This document shows, piece after piece, positions 37,289 through 47,100 of a DNA stretch of 64,000 nt; positions within the stretch are counted from its first letter, which is position 1, and each line of letters begins with the position of its first letter. This DNA is from Salegentibacter sp. 24 (lineage in GTDB: Bacteria > Bacteroidota > Bacteroidia > Flavobacteriales > Flavobacteriaceae): contig NZ_SNWE01000005.1 in NCBI RefSeq assembly GCF_004362395.1, positions 1 to 64,000 of the forward strand, read 5' to 3'. Position numbers and translations under genes: made by a program. A model generated the notes under the pieces. It did no database searches. It was not told the origin of the DNA and was given only the letters and a program-made list of their open reading frames with translations.

Positions 37289-38969
37289 TTATAGTAGATT
37301 TTCGGTTAATATTATTTTCGACGAAAGCACCTAATTCCTTATATTCTTCCATTAATGCAGCATAAGTATCTAAAGCTTCCGGCTGGGGATGATATTCCGC
37401 TTCAAAGTCGCTACCCAGCTTTTTACTGGCTTCGATCACGTTAGGATAAAGTCCAGCGGCAACGGCAGCATAAACTGCAGCTCCCAGCGCGGGAGCCTCA
37501 TCTGAAGAAGCCACTTTTATAGGCATATTCAGCACGTTAGCCAGGGTTTGCATAATAAAAGGAGATTTACGTGCTACCCCGCCTATACCAATCACACTAT
37601 TTATTTTCACGCCTTCCTCTTCAAAACGATCGACAATTTGTTTGGAGCCAAAGCAAATCGAATTGATAAGGGCCTTAAAAATATGAGGTGCTTTTGAACC
37701 CAGGGAGAGTTTGGAAATGGCACTTTTTAATTCCTGGTTGGCATCTGGCGTTCTCCTCCCGTTAATCCAGTCTAGAGCAACGGGAATACTTTCTGAAAGT
37801 GGAATTTCCTGAGCTGCTTTAGAAAGTTTTTTGATGAAATCCCGCTCGATTTCTTCTACAAGTTTTGCTTTTTGTTCTTCGGAGATAAGATCGGAACTCA
37901 AAACCAGGTTCTCCAAAGGCCAGCTAAGTACATCTTTGAACCAGGCCAGAACATCCCCAAATGCCGATTGCCCGGCTTCAAGGCCAATCATATTTGGAAT
38001 TACCGAACCATCTACCTGCCCGCATATGCCGTGAACTGTTTTATCCCCTAGCTTGTCCTGCTGGGAAACAATAATATCGCAGGTCGAAGTACCCATAACC
38101 CGAACCAGGGTATGTTTATCGATTTTGGCACCCACTGCCCCTGAATGAGCATCAAAAGTACCTACCGCGATTACACAATCGGTAGACAGGCCCAGTTTCC
38201 TGGCCCAGTCCGCACTTAAATTTCCTGCAACTTCGTCCGAAGTATAGGTCTGCATATACAACCGCTCACGCAATTCTCCCAAATATGGATCCAGTCGAGT
38301 AAGGAAATCTTTAGAAGGAAGACCATCCCAGCTCTGGTGCCACATTGCTTTGTGACCAGCAGCGCAGCGGCTGCGTTTAAAAGTGGATAAATCCTGATGT
38401 TCAATAAGCAGAAAGGTCATCAAATCACAATGCTCCATCCAGGAATACGCAGCCTTTTTCACTGCTTTGTCTTCCCGAATAACGTGGGCGATTTTGGCCC
38501 AAAACCATTCGGAAGAATAAATTCCGCCTTCATATTTGGTATAATCTTCTCCACCCCAATTCCTGGCTAAATCATTGATTTCATTAGCCTCGTCAATTGC
38601 GGTGTGATCTTTCCAAAGCACCATCATGGCATTTGGATTTTCCTTAAAACCTTCTTCAAATGCAAGCGGTTTCCCTTCTTTGGTAACCGCAATCGGAGAA
38701 GAACCTGTGGTGTCAATACAGATTCCTTTGACGGAGTCACTATCAATTTTGCTCTTAACTAATACTCCCTTAATGGTTTTTTCCAGGCCTTCAATATGAT
38801 CTAAAGGATGCTGGCGGAACTGGTTGGTTGCCGCGTTGCAGTACTTTTTTTCCTGCCATCTCGGATAATAAAAAGTATCTGTAGCCACTTCCTGACCACT
38901 ACCTGTATCCACAAGTACTGCTCTTACCGAGTCAGTTCCGTAATCCAGGCCTATAACGTAATTTTTCAT
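37278..38969 (-). CDS. araB: Ribulokinase
   Basis: This 563-aa FGGY-family kinase phosphorylates L-ribulose. N-terminal GLDYGTDSVRAVLVD (phosphate loop), GICIDTTGSSPIAV, the substrate segment GTFDAHSGAVGAKID, MGTSTCDIIVSQ and the C-terminal GIGGVARKSPFIMQTLANVL with SDEAPALGAAVYAAVAAG are diagnostic. The gene order GH51-GH127-araB-araD-araA makes a single arabinose operon that liberates and then consumes arabinose. Confidence 0.98.
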   Translation of the reverse strand: MKNYVIGLDYGTDSVRAVLVDTGSGQEVATDTFYYPRWQEKKYCNAATNQFRQHPLDHIEGLEKTIKGVLVKSKIDSDSVKGICIDTTGSSPIAVTKEGKPLAFEEGFKENPNAMMVLWKDHTAIDEANEINDLARNWGGEDYTKYEGGIYSSEWFWAKIAHVIREDKAVKKAAYSWMEHCDLMTFLLIEHQDLSTFKRSRCAAGHKAMWHQSWDGLPSKDFLTRLDPYLGELRERLYMQTYTSDEVAGNLSADWARKLGLSTDCVIAVGTFDAHSGAVGAKIDKHTLVRVMGTSTCDIIVSQQDKLGDKTVHGICGQVDGSVIPNMIGLEAGQSAFGDVLAWFKDVLSWPLENLVLSSDLISEEQKAKLVEEIERDFIKKLSKAAQEIPLSESIPVALDWINGRRTPDANQELKSAISKLSLGSKAPHIFKALINSICFGSKQIVDRFEEEGVKINSVIGIGGVARKSPFIMQTLANVLNMPIKVASSDEAPALGAAVYAAVAAGLYPNVIEASKKLGSDFEAEYHPQPEALDTYAALMEEYKELGAFVENNINRKSTINEL

Positions 38970-38998
38970 ATATGTATGCAGTTTTATCTTCTGTACTC

Positions 38999-41386
38999 CT
39001 AATCTTTTAAAAGTTTTACATCATAAATCCCTGCTGTTCGAGATCCAGGTTTTGCTTCGAACCTTATATTTATTTGCTCCTCTTCATTATACTCCATCTC
39101 TTCCGGAAGCTCATATGCTATAGAAAAAAACCGATCTCCTTTTTCTCCCTGGAAATTTTCTTTTGCAAGGATTTTACCATTTAAATAAATGCTGAATTCC
39201 CTATTAGCATCTTTTCCGTAGTAAGTAATTCGCAGTCTACTGGCTTTTTTCTTGCTGTCTTTCAGCTCATAACTGAACCACCCCGAAGCATCGCGCCAAT
39301 GCCGGTTCTGATGTGTTCCCGTACTGGAATTTTCACTCTCAATAAAATGATCCGATTCAGGCTGTTGCTCTCCAGGAACAACCCTATCTATAGTTCGTGA
39401 TTCTAATTTATGCTCAGCTTCTTCAAGCGCCTTTAGCTCTTTTTGTTTTTTGATATAACTTTCTTTTGTTTCCACCGGTAAGTAAATGGCATACCTGGAC
39501 TCGTGAATATTATAAAATGGAATAAACTTAAGGTGCTGGAATTTTTCAGGATAGATTCCTTCGGCAATTGAAAAGCTAAGGTAATCGCCTGGATTTTTTT
39601 CTACTTTGCTTACCAGATCTTCCAGGTTCTTGGCAAGAAATACGGGCATTTCAGAGATTGGAACCTGTTTCCCGGCAGCGATATGACCGCCTCGACTATC
39701 ATCTGCAAAAAGCCCTTCCAGATTATTATCACCGGTTTTAGTTCCCAAAACGATTGGACCATATTTTAAAGCCGCATAATCGGACCCGTCGGGTAATTTT
39801 TCAGCGGAGATGTGCATAGGCAGTTCCACTTTCACCTCATCTCCATCTCTCCAGGTACGATCGAGCTCAACATAAGAGCCCGGATCCTGGTTCACTGCTA
39901 TAGCTTGGTTGTTAATGTGTATTTTAAACTCCCCTTTCTTTACCCAGGAAGGGTACCTAAGTTTCAGGCTGAATTTTTGTGGTGCCTTTGTCGCTATTTT
40001 AAAAGTGGTCGATTCTTCATTCGGGAAATCAGTTTGCTGATGCAATTCTATTCCTTTTTCCTGCCAGGTTAAGCTCGAAGGGATAAATAGGTTTACAAAG
40101 AGTTCGTCATCTGAGTGGGTATAAATAAATCGGTTATACTTACCGTGATTTTCTATACCCGAGCCAACGCAACACCAAAAACTGGTTTGGGGTTGGGAAT
40201 AGACCCGGTAATGCCCTGGACGCATTGGTGTAAAATATACAAATCCTCCTTTTTCCGGATGTTGGGAAGAAAGAATATGATTATATAAAGCGCCTTCATA
40301 ATAGTCCATATATTTTTCATCGGGATCGGCTAAGAACAATTTTTCACTCAATTTGAGCATGTTATAGGTATTGCAGGTTTCCGGACCCTGTACGCTGGAA
40401 ATCATCTCAGAAAAATCCGTGGTAGGATGAAAATGTTCCCTAACGCTATTTCCCCCTATAGCAACAGAGCGCTTATTTACCACATTATCCCAAAAATAGA
40501 CCGCCGCATTATGAAAGTCCTTGTTATTATCCATCTCGGCGATTGATTGAAAACCAATAACTTTAGGTATCTGGGTATTGGCATGCATCCCGTTAAGTAT
40601 ATCCTTATTTCCAGCTAATGGTTTTAGCAATTTCTGATGTGAAAACTGATAGGCCAGCTCCAGGTATTTTTCTTCACCGGTAATTCTGGCAACATCAGCA
40701 AAAATTTCATTTAAACCCCCGTGTTCGGAAACCAGCATTTCCTGAATTTGCTTTTGCGAAAGATCCTCGGTAATCTCCAGCATCCAGTCAGAAAGTTCGA
40801 TGAGCATTTCTTTAGCCCTGGGTTTTCCTGATATTTCATAAGCATCTCGCAGCCCGGCGTAGGTTTTATGAATGTTGTACAGAGGCACCCATTTCCCGTT
40901 TAAACTAAAACCCCCTGCATCGATCTCTCCCCGGGCAATCGCGTTCCACATTTCTTTCCCGCCAGGTACACCACCTATATAACCATTCCCATTGGCCTTT
41001 TGCACTCTTTCTAATTCATTTAGACTATAATTAAGTAGTGAATCAGCTTTTATACTTCCGGCAGAAGCCTGCATTTGCGCAAGGGCCGTAAGATAGTGAC
41101 CTCCGATATGACCATCCAGGCCTGAATTTTCCCAATTAGAATAACTTTCTGCTTTTGGTGCTAAGCCAGCTTCACGTAAGAAAGGCGCTAGAAGCTTATC
41201 AGGATTTAATTTCAAAATATAATCCAAATCGGTTAACATAGCACTGCGGAAAGCTCCCTTTTCCAGGTTGACATCTTCAAGGTTGAAAGTTTCCAATTTT
41301 CGCTCTTGCCCTAACAATATAGTAGTAGCGAGAAAAAACAATAAGCTTAAAAAAAACCTTTCATTATCAGCGAATAATAATTTCAT
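38999..41386 (-). CDS. GH127 beta-L-arabinofuranosidase
   Basis: The 795-aa secreted enzyme (signal FFLATTILLGQ) removes beta-linked L-arabinofuranose. The unusual Zn-thiolate catalytic set of GH127 is present by motif and spacing: Glu336 and Cys338 in GPETCNTYNML, Cys405 and Cys406 in FWCCVGSGIENHGKY; the pattern matches HypBA1 Glu338/Cys340/Cys417/Cys418. N-terminal DYILKLNPDKLLAPF and GHIGGHYLTALAQM are also typical. About 100 extra residues follow the core, including a coiled/charged stretch near 630-660 and a beta-sandwich end. It is placed 6 bp after GH51. Confidence 0.95.
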   Translation of the reverse strand: MKLLFADNERFFLSLLFFLATTILLGQERKLETFNLEDVNLEKGAFRSAMLTDLDYILKLNPDKLLAPFLREAGLAPKAESYSNWENSGLDGHIGGHYLTALAQMQASAGSIKADSLLNYSLNELERVQKANGNGYIGGVPGGKEMWNAIARGEIDAGGFSLNGKWVPLYNIHKTYAGLRDAYEISGKPRAKEMLIELSDWMLEITEDLSQKQIQEMLVSEHGGLNEIFADVARITGEEKYLELAYQFSHQKLLKPLAGNKDILNGMHANTQIPKVIGFQSIAEMDNNKDFHNAAVYFWDNVVNKRSVAIGGNSVREHFHPTTDFSEMISSVQGPETCNTYNMLKLSEKLFLADPDEKYMDYYEGALYNHILSSQHPEKGGFVYFTPMRPGHYRVYSQPQTSFWCCVGSGIENHGKYNRFIYTHSDDELFVNLFIPSSLTWQEKGIELHQQTDFPNEESTTFKIATKAPQKFSLKLRYPSWVKKGEFKIHINNQAIAVNQDPGSYVELDRTWRDGDEVKVELPMHISAEKLPDGSDYAALKYGPIVLGTKTGDNNLEGLFADDSRGGHIAAGKQVPISEMPVFLAKNLEDLVSKVEKNPGDYLSFSIAEGIYPEKFQHLKFIPFYNIHESRYAIYLPVETKESYIKKQKELKALEEAEHKLESRTIDRVVPGEQQPESDHFIESENSSTGTHQNRHWRDASGWFSYELKDSKKKASRLRITYYGKDANREFSIYLNGKILAKENFQGEKGDRFFSIAYELPEEMEYNEEEQINIRFEAKPGSRTAGIYDVKLLKD

Positions 41387-41392
41387 AATAAA

Positions 41393-42931
41393 TTATTTAG
41401 AAGATATCACTACTACAGAAAAAGGAGGCAAGCTCACTTCCAACTTTCCATTTTTTAATTTAAAATCTTCAAACTCCTTGATTTTAATTTTATTAGGATT
41501 TTCAAAAGTATTGTGATCCTGAATTTTTTCTGATTCAAGAATATTTGCTTCAAGATCATTAATATCCAGGCCTTCTAAATCAATTTCAACTATATGCTCC
41601 TCACTGGCGTCTATGTTTACTAATGAAATATTAGTATTCCCAGCTTCATTTTTAGAAGCTGAAACAGAGATTGCAGGCAAAGATTCCCCTTCAAAAGTGT
41701 ACTTCGGAGAGTCAAAATCGACTGGTAAGAGCTGGGCATCGTGATGCACGGTATACATTTTAAACACATGGTAGGTTGGGGTGAGGATCATTTGTTCACC
41801 TTCTGTAAGCACCACCGCCTGTAAAACATTTACTGTTTGGGCAATATTTGCCATTTTAACCCTCTCGCTGTGATTATTGAAAATATTTAGAGTCGCTCCG
41901 GCAATCATGGCATCTCTCATCGTATTCTGCTGATATAGGAAACCGGGATTGGTACCTTCTTCCACATCGTACCATCCTCCCCATTCATCCACCACCAGGT
42001 CGATTTCATTATCAGGATCATACTTTTCCATCACCTGAGAATGTTTGGTTACAAACTCTTCCATTTTAAGAGCTTCTTCCATACTTCTAAAATAGATTTC
42101 TTCGTCATACCCGGTAGCAGATCCTTTATTTTCCCAATCTATAACCGCATAATGATGAAGCCCCACAGCTTCAATAAGAGATTTGGGAACCTCCCGCATT
42201 AAAACCTCAGTCCAATGGTAATCACCACCTGAAGCCCCGGCTGCAATTCTGTACAGATCATTTTCATTTTCCCAACTAGTCATAAAGGTGGCATACTGTT
42301 TATAAATATTAGCATAATATTCGGCAGTCATATTACCACCACAACCCCACATTTCATTACCTATTCCCCAAAATTTTACATCCCAGGGCTCTTCCCTTCC
42401 ATTCTCTTTTCTCAGTTTGGCCATAGGACTTCCCTTGGGGTGATTCGTATATTGTAACCAGTCAATAAAGTCCTCTACCGTTCCACTCCCAACATTTGCA
42501 GAAATAAAAGGCTCAGCTCCAAGTTCTTCACAAAGGTTTAAAAAGTTATGGGTGCCAAAGCTATTATCCTCTGTTACTCCGCCCCACCAGGAGTTCACCA
42601 TCGTAGGCCTCTCCTCTAACGGGCCTATTCCATCTTTCCATTGGTAAGTATCGGCAAAACAACCGCCTGGCCATCTTAGGTTAGGTATTTTTATTTCTTT
42701 TAAGGCCTTTATTATATCTGTTCTTACACCATCTTTATTGGGAATAGAACTCGTATCCCCCACGTACAATCCATCGTAAATAGACCTTCCGAGATGTTCA
42801 GCAAAATGACCATAGATATGCCTGCTGATTTTGGGAGCATCCTCAGAAGCCAAAATTGTAATTTTGGTTTCCTGCCCGTAAAGACCTAAAGAAAGGCCCA
42901 GCATTAATGTAATTATAATTTTAACCTTCAT
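41393..42931 (-). CDS. abfA: GH51 alpha-L-arabinofuranosidase
   Basis: This 512-aa enzyme releases alpha-L-arabinofuranosyl side chains of arabinoxylan or arabinan. A signal peptide is present (LGLSLGLYGQ). The acid/base is Glu193 in WGIGNEMWGCGG and the nucleophile Glu316 in VVDEWGGWYDVE. N-terminal RHIYGHFAEHLGRSIYDG and RWPGGCFADTYQWKDGIG are family signatures, and a C-terminal beta-sandwich completes the usual length. It is the first gene of the arabinose operon; its promoter box lies at 42994-43001, divergent from the AraR-like regulator. Confidence 0.97.
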   Translation of the reverse strand: MKVKIIITLMLGLSLGLYGQETKITILASEDAPKISRHIYGHFAEHLGRSIYDGLYVGDTSSIPNKDGVRTDIIKALKEIKIPNLRWPGGCFADTYQWKDGIGPLEERPTMVNSWWGGVTEDNSFGTHNFLNLCEELGAEPFISANVGSGTVEDFIDWLQYTNHPKGSPMAKLRKENGREEPWDVKFWGIGNEMWGCGGNMTAEYYANIYKQYATFMTSWENENDLYRIAAGASGGDYHWTEVLMREVPKSLIEAVGLHHYAVIDWENKGSATGYDEEIYFRSMEEALKMEEFVTKHSQVMEKYDPDNEIDLVVDEWGGWYDVEEGTNPGFLYQQNTMRDAMIAGATLNIFNNHSERVKMANIAQTVNVLQAVVLTEGEQMILTPTYHVFKMYTVHHDAQLLPVDFDSPKYTFEGESLPAISVSASKNEAGNTNISLVNIDASEEHIVEIDLEGLDINDLEANILESEKIQDHNTFENPNKIKIKEFEDFKLKNGKLEVSLPPFSVVVISSK

Positions 42932-42993
42932 AATATCATTGAATTATAATAAATTAAATATCTTTAAAAACTTAAGTGTTATTTATACATTTC

Positions 42994-43025
42994 CAAATAT
43001 AATTAAAAGTAAATCTTAAAAACAA
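42994..43025 (-). promoter_or_regulatory. Promoter of the GH51-araBDA operon
   Basis: On the minus strand TATATTTG (43001-42994) is a perfect TAxxTTTG -7 box. A TTG (43025-43023) lies 21 bp upstream, the usual place for the Bacteroidota -33 element. The predicted leader is about 55 nt. An AraR site is expected between here and 43117; AACAAA and TTTGTGA around 43036-43054 form a weak dyad that could be part of it. Confidence 0.6.
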
Positions 43026-43044
43026 TTTTTATTTAACAAATTTT

Positions 43045-43052
43045 TAATTTTG
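43045..43052 (+). promoter_or_regulatory. -7 box of the AraR-like regulator gene
   Basis: TAATTTTG matches TAxxTTTG exactly on the plus strand, about 65 bp before the ATG at 43117. It is back-to-back with the GH51 promoter. Confidence 0.5.
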
Positions 43053-43116
43053 TGAATTAGGAAATTAAATTCAATATTCGTGCAGCCGCTTTCCGGTTTT
43101 AATATTTAATTAGTTT

Positions 43117-43806
43117 ATGGTCCATAAATACCAATTAGAAGATAAAGTTCTTCTGGCAGTTGATTGTATAATATTTGGCTTTGATGAGGAGGATCTGAAA
43201 ATTCTTCTAATTAAAAGGAATTTTGAACCTGAAAAAGGCAAATGGTCTCTAATGGGAGGGTTCCTGAAAAGAGAAGAAAACCTGAATATAGCGGCCAACC
43301 GAATTCTACTTCAATTGACGGGAATTGAAAAGATTTATATGGAGCAACTATATGCTTTTAGCGAGGTTGACAGGGATCCTGCGGAACGAACGATATCGGT
43401 TGCCTATTTTGCCCTTATAAATAGCAAAAAACACGATAAAGCTTTAATTGACAAACATTCCGCTCAATGGTTCAGCGTCACTGAACTTCCTGAACTAATT
43501 TTTGATCATTCTGAAATGATTACTAAGGCTATAAGAAGATTACGCTATAAAACTTCAAAAAAACCCATTGGATTTGAACTACTTCCAGAAAAATTTACAA
43601 TGCGTCAACTTCAAAAATTGTATGAATCCATCCTGGGGGAGAAACTAGACAAACGAAATTTCATCAATAAAATAAATGCTTTGGATATTTTGATCAAACT
43701 AAACGAGAAAGATATGAATTCTTCGCGTAAAGGCTCCTTCCTTTATAAGTTTGATTCTAAAAAATACAGCCAAAAAGTAGAGGAAGGTTTTTCTTTTAAG
43801 CTTTAG
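43117..43806 (+). CDS. araR: AraR-like transcriptional regulator with degenerate Nudix domain (NrtR/AraR family)
   Basis: The 229-aa protein has an N-terminal Nudix fold (about 8-140) and a C-terminal winged helix (about 155-229; FTMRQLQKLYESILG). The Nudix box is not catalytic: in GGFLKREENLNIAANRILLQ the hallmark REx2EE residues are replaced (RI and LQ), as expected for a Nudix domain used as a sugar sensor. This architecture is that of the Bacteroidota arabinose repressor AraR characterised in Bacteroides thetaiotaomicron. Its divergent position next to the GH51-araBDA operon supports the role. Ligand (L-arabinose) and operator are inferred. Confidence 0.92.
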   Translation: MVHKYQLEDKVLLAVDCIIFGFDEEDLKILLIKRNFEPEKGKWSLMGGFLKREENLNIAANRILLQLTGIEKIYMEQLYAFSEVDRDPAERTISVAYFALINSKKHDKALIDKHSAQWFSVTELPELIFDHSEMITKAIRRLRYKTSKKPIGFELLPEKFTMRQLQKLYESILGEKLDKRNFINKINALDILIKLNEKDMNSSRKGSFLYKFDSKKYSQKVEEGFSFKL

Positions 43807-43818
43807 GATGTTTTCTAA

Positions 43819-43848
43819 CAGAATAAGCCTTATAAGGTAGTTATTCTG
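43819..43848. terminator. Weak hairpin after the AraR-like gene
   Basis: CAGAATAA (43819-43826) and TTATTCTG (43841-43848) pair over 8 bp around an inner self-complementary CCTTATAAGG. It begins 12 bp after the stop codon. The following TAAATTAAATAA is AT-rich but not a U tract, so termination is possible rather than certain. Confidence 0.4.
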
Positions 43849-43859
43849 TAAATTAAATA

Positions 43860-43932
43860 ATCCTTTTGAGAGTTGTTTCAGTACTTAAATGGTTTTCAAC
43901 TGTAAAATTAAAACATTTTCTCTCAAAAGGAT
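43860..43932. repeat. 13-bp perfect inverted repeat with 47-nt spacer
   Basis: ATCCTTTTGAGAG (43860-43872) and CTCTCAAAAGGAT (43920-43932) are exactly complementary. Within the loop CAACT (43897-43901) could alternatively pair with AGTTG (43871-43875). This gives two competing folds. It occupies the 302-bp gap between the AraR-like and HTCS genes, in which I see no coding sequence. Confidence 0.7.
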
Positions 43933-44002
43933 ACTTTTAATAATAAATATTGGATTATTTATATAAAACCTCAATAGATTGCTAAACTAAGAAAAAAATT
44001 AT

Positions 44003-44032
44003 AACTTGTGGTCATTAAAACCATAAGTTTTT
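44003..44032 (+). terminator. Terminator-like hairpin in the HTCS upstream region
   Basis: AACTTGTGG (44003-44011) pairs with CCATAAGTT (44021-44029) with one G-U pair, and the run TTTTT overlaps its 3' end. It lies 77 bp before the HTCS ATG. It could end a short upstream RNA or act as an attenuator in the HTCS leader. Confidence 0.4.
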
Positions 44033-44108
44033 ATCTACCCTATTTTATTTACTGGGTTTCTGCCCGAAGAAGCAAGGAGAATTTAATTCCAAAAATTAGT
44101 AGGTTCAT

Positions 44109-47100
44109 ATGAAAGTGCATAATCCTGAAATATCTTATGTGAATAGTTATATCCTCATTATTATTTCTTTCTTATTGTTGCCATTTTCTATCTATAGCCA
44201 GGTAGGAAAACTATTTTCTACGGATGCTGAACTTTCCAGTAGCCTGATAAATCAAATTTACCAGGATGACAAAGGCTATATCTGGATTGCAACCGAAGAT
44301 GGCTTGGACAGATATGACGGGGCAAAGTTTTCTATCTTTAAGCAGAACAAGCAAGATTCCACCTCCATTTTAAATAATTACGTAAAGTCTATTTTTCAGG
44401 ATAGCAATGGAGTTTTGTATTTCGGGTTCTTTAACGGTTTACAATATTTTGATCACGCCACTGAAGAATTTCATGAAATCCCTTTATTGATAGAAAGCAA
44501 CACCCCATATCCTGCCCATGTAACCTCGATGCTTGAAAGAGAAAATGGAGAGATTTTAATAAGCACTTCCGGGCAGGGAATATTTAAATTATTTCAGGTG
44601 AAAGGTAAACCTGTAGCCCGCAAATTTCCAGAAATGGTTCCAAGTTCATATCTGGAAGGAATATTCGAAGATCATAAGCGAAATTTATGGGCTTTTAGCC
44701 AGGACAGAGGTCTCTTTAAAGTCACATCGTCAGGAGAAATCACAGAATATTTTAATGACCCAGAGAATGAAACCCATATATCCAGTATCACTGAAGATAA
44801 AAATGGTAATATCTATGTTGGAAGTTTAACCAGTGGTTTGTATAAATACAATAGAGAAAAAGATCAATTCCATTTTATTAAGGATTCTAAGAACCTCCCT
44901 GTAAAATCTCTTTTTTCCAATGATGACAACGAAATAATAGTTGGTACAGACGGCATGGGTTTAAAGATCTATGATCCGGTAAAAGAAAAAATGAACGTAA
45001 CTGATTTCAGCATATCCAATTTTGATTTTACTAAAACAAAAATCCACTCTATTATACAGGATAAAGCGGATAATTTATGGCTTGGTATTTATCAAAAGGG
45101 AGTATTGCTAATACCTGATAAGATCAATAATTTTAATTACATCGGATACCAATCGGTAAAGAATGACATTATTGGCTCTAATAGCGTCATGTCCGTTTTT
45201 AAGGATAATAAAGATATTCTTTGGATCGGTACTGACGGGGATGGGCTATATGGCATATCAGAAGAAATAGAACAGCGATTTCGTATAAGTACTGATGGTA
45301 TTAAAAGCTCTGCGAGCATAATGAGTATTTACCAGGATTCAGAAAATCAGCTATGGATTGGAACTTACCTTAAAGGTTTAGCTAAACTGGATAGACAAAA
45401 CAAGGAGTTAAAATTTGTTGATGACCTAAAAGACGAACAGAATAATTCTGTAGAAAGGATTTATAGTATTATTGAGGACAAACAAAAAAATCTATGGATT
45501 GGTTCTTTGGGGTATGGACTCTATTCTTATAACCTTCAAACAAAACAAGCCACAAGTCACAACATCATCAAAAAGGGCGATAGATCTGAGCAATTACACA
45601 ATAAATGGATTAATTGTTTACTCCTCTCAAGGTCTAATAAAATTTTTATAGGTACTTATGATGGACTAGCTACCTTGGATTTGGAAAAAAACAGCTTCCT
45701 CAACAACAAGGGACAAAATCATATTTTAAGCAATAAGATTGTTTATAGCCTCTATGAAGATGAGGCAATGAATCTATGGATTGGAACTTCCGAGGGGCTC
45801 TTTTTCAAACCTGAAAATGATACTATCACTCAGGTATTTACTACCGAGAACGGTCTTCCCAGCAATGTAATATGTGCTATAGAAGAGGATGAGAACAACA
45901 ATCTATGGATCAGCACCAATCACGGTATCTCTCAATTAGAATTACCAACTAAAGAACTAAAAAATTACTACTTCCGTGATGGTCTCCAGGGAAATGAATT
46001 CAATAAAAATGCTTCCTATAATGAAGAAAACGGCCCCTTGTACTTTGGAAGCACCAATGGAGTAACTTTTTTTAATCCTTCAGAAATCATCTCCACAGGC
46101 AACGAAGTAGACCTCAGAATCACAGGCTTTTATCTTGAAGACAAGCCAGTGAAAAAAGGAATGAAATCTGGACGTTACGCCATAATAGAAGAAGCAATAA
46201 TTGATGCTGACACTGTTGAACTGGCTCACAAGGATAATGATTTCAGCATTGAATTTTCCTCTTTCGAATTTAAAAACCCTGAACTGATAACGTATTCTTA
46301 CTCCTTAAATTCAGGTAAATGGATAAAGCTCATACCCGGAATGAATTCTGTTACATTTAATAATTTGGAACCCGGAACATATATATTTAAAGTAAGAGCT
46401 AATGATTATGGGGATTTTTCAAATGAACAAGAACTGGTAATTATAATTCATCAACCTTGGTATTTTTCTAACTTAGCTAAGGTAATTTATTTGTTAATAA
46501 TCATAGTACTGACCTACATTATAACGCAACAAATTGTTCAAAGGCGAAATACTAAAAAGAAGTTACAAGAACACCTTCATGCGGAACAAATCAATGAAGC
46601 TAAACTTCAATTTCTAACCAATATATCGCACGATATTAAAACACCTATTTCTTTGATCATTAATCCTCTTAACAAATTAATAAAAACAGATAAGGAGGAA
46701 AATCGCCAGAAGCTCTACAAAATTATGGAGCGAAATTCAGAAAGAATCCTTCACCTCTTAAACCAGTCAATAAATGCCAGAAAAATTGACCAGGGAAGCG
46801 TTGAGTTGAAATTTCAAAAGACAGAGATTATAGGGTTTGTAAGGACGATTATTGCCCTTTTTGAGGATCAGATAGAAAGTAAGGGAATCAAGTTCAAGAT
46901 GAATTTTCCTCTTCCGGAGATATATGCATTTATTGATCCCAACCACTTTGACAAGATTATTCAAAATATAATTTCTAATGCCATCAAATTCACCCCAGAA
47001 AATGGAAATATAGAGGTGAAAATTTTATTGGATGACAGCGAAAATAAAATTTTAATAATTGTAAAAGATGATGGTACGGGTATAAAAGAAAGCGAGCTCA

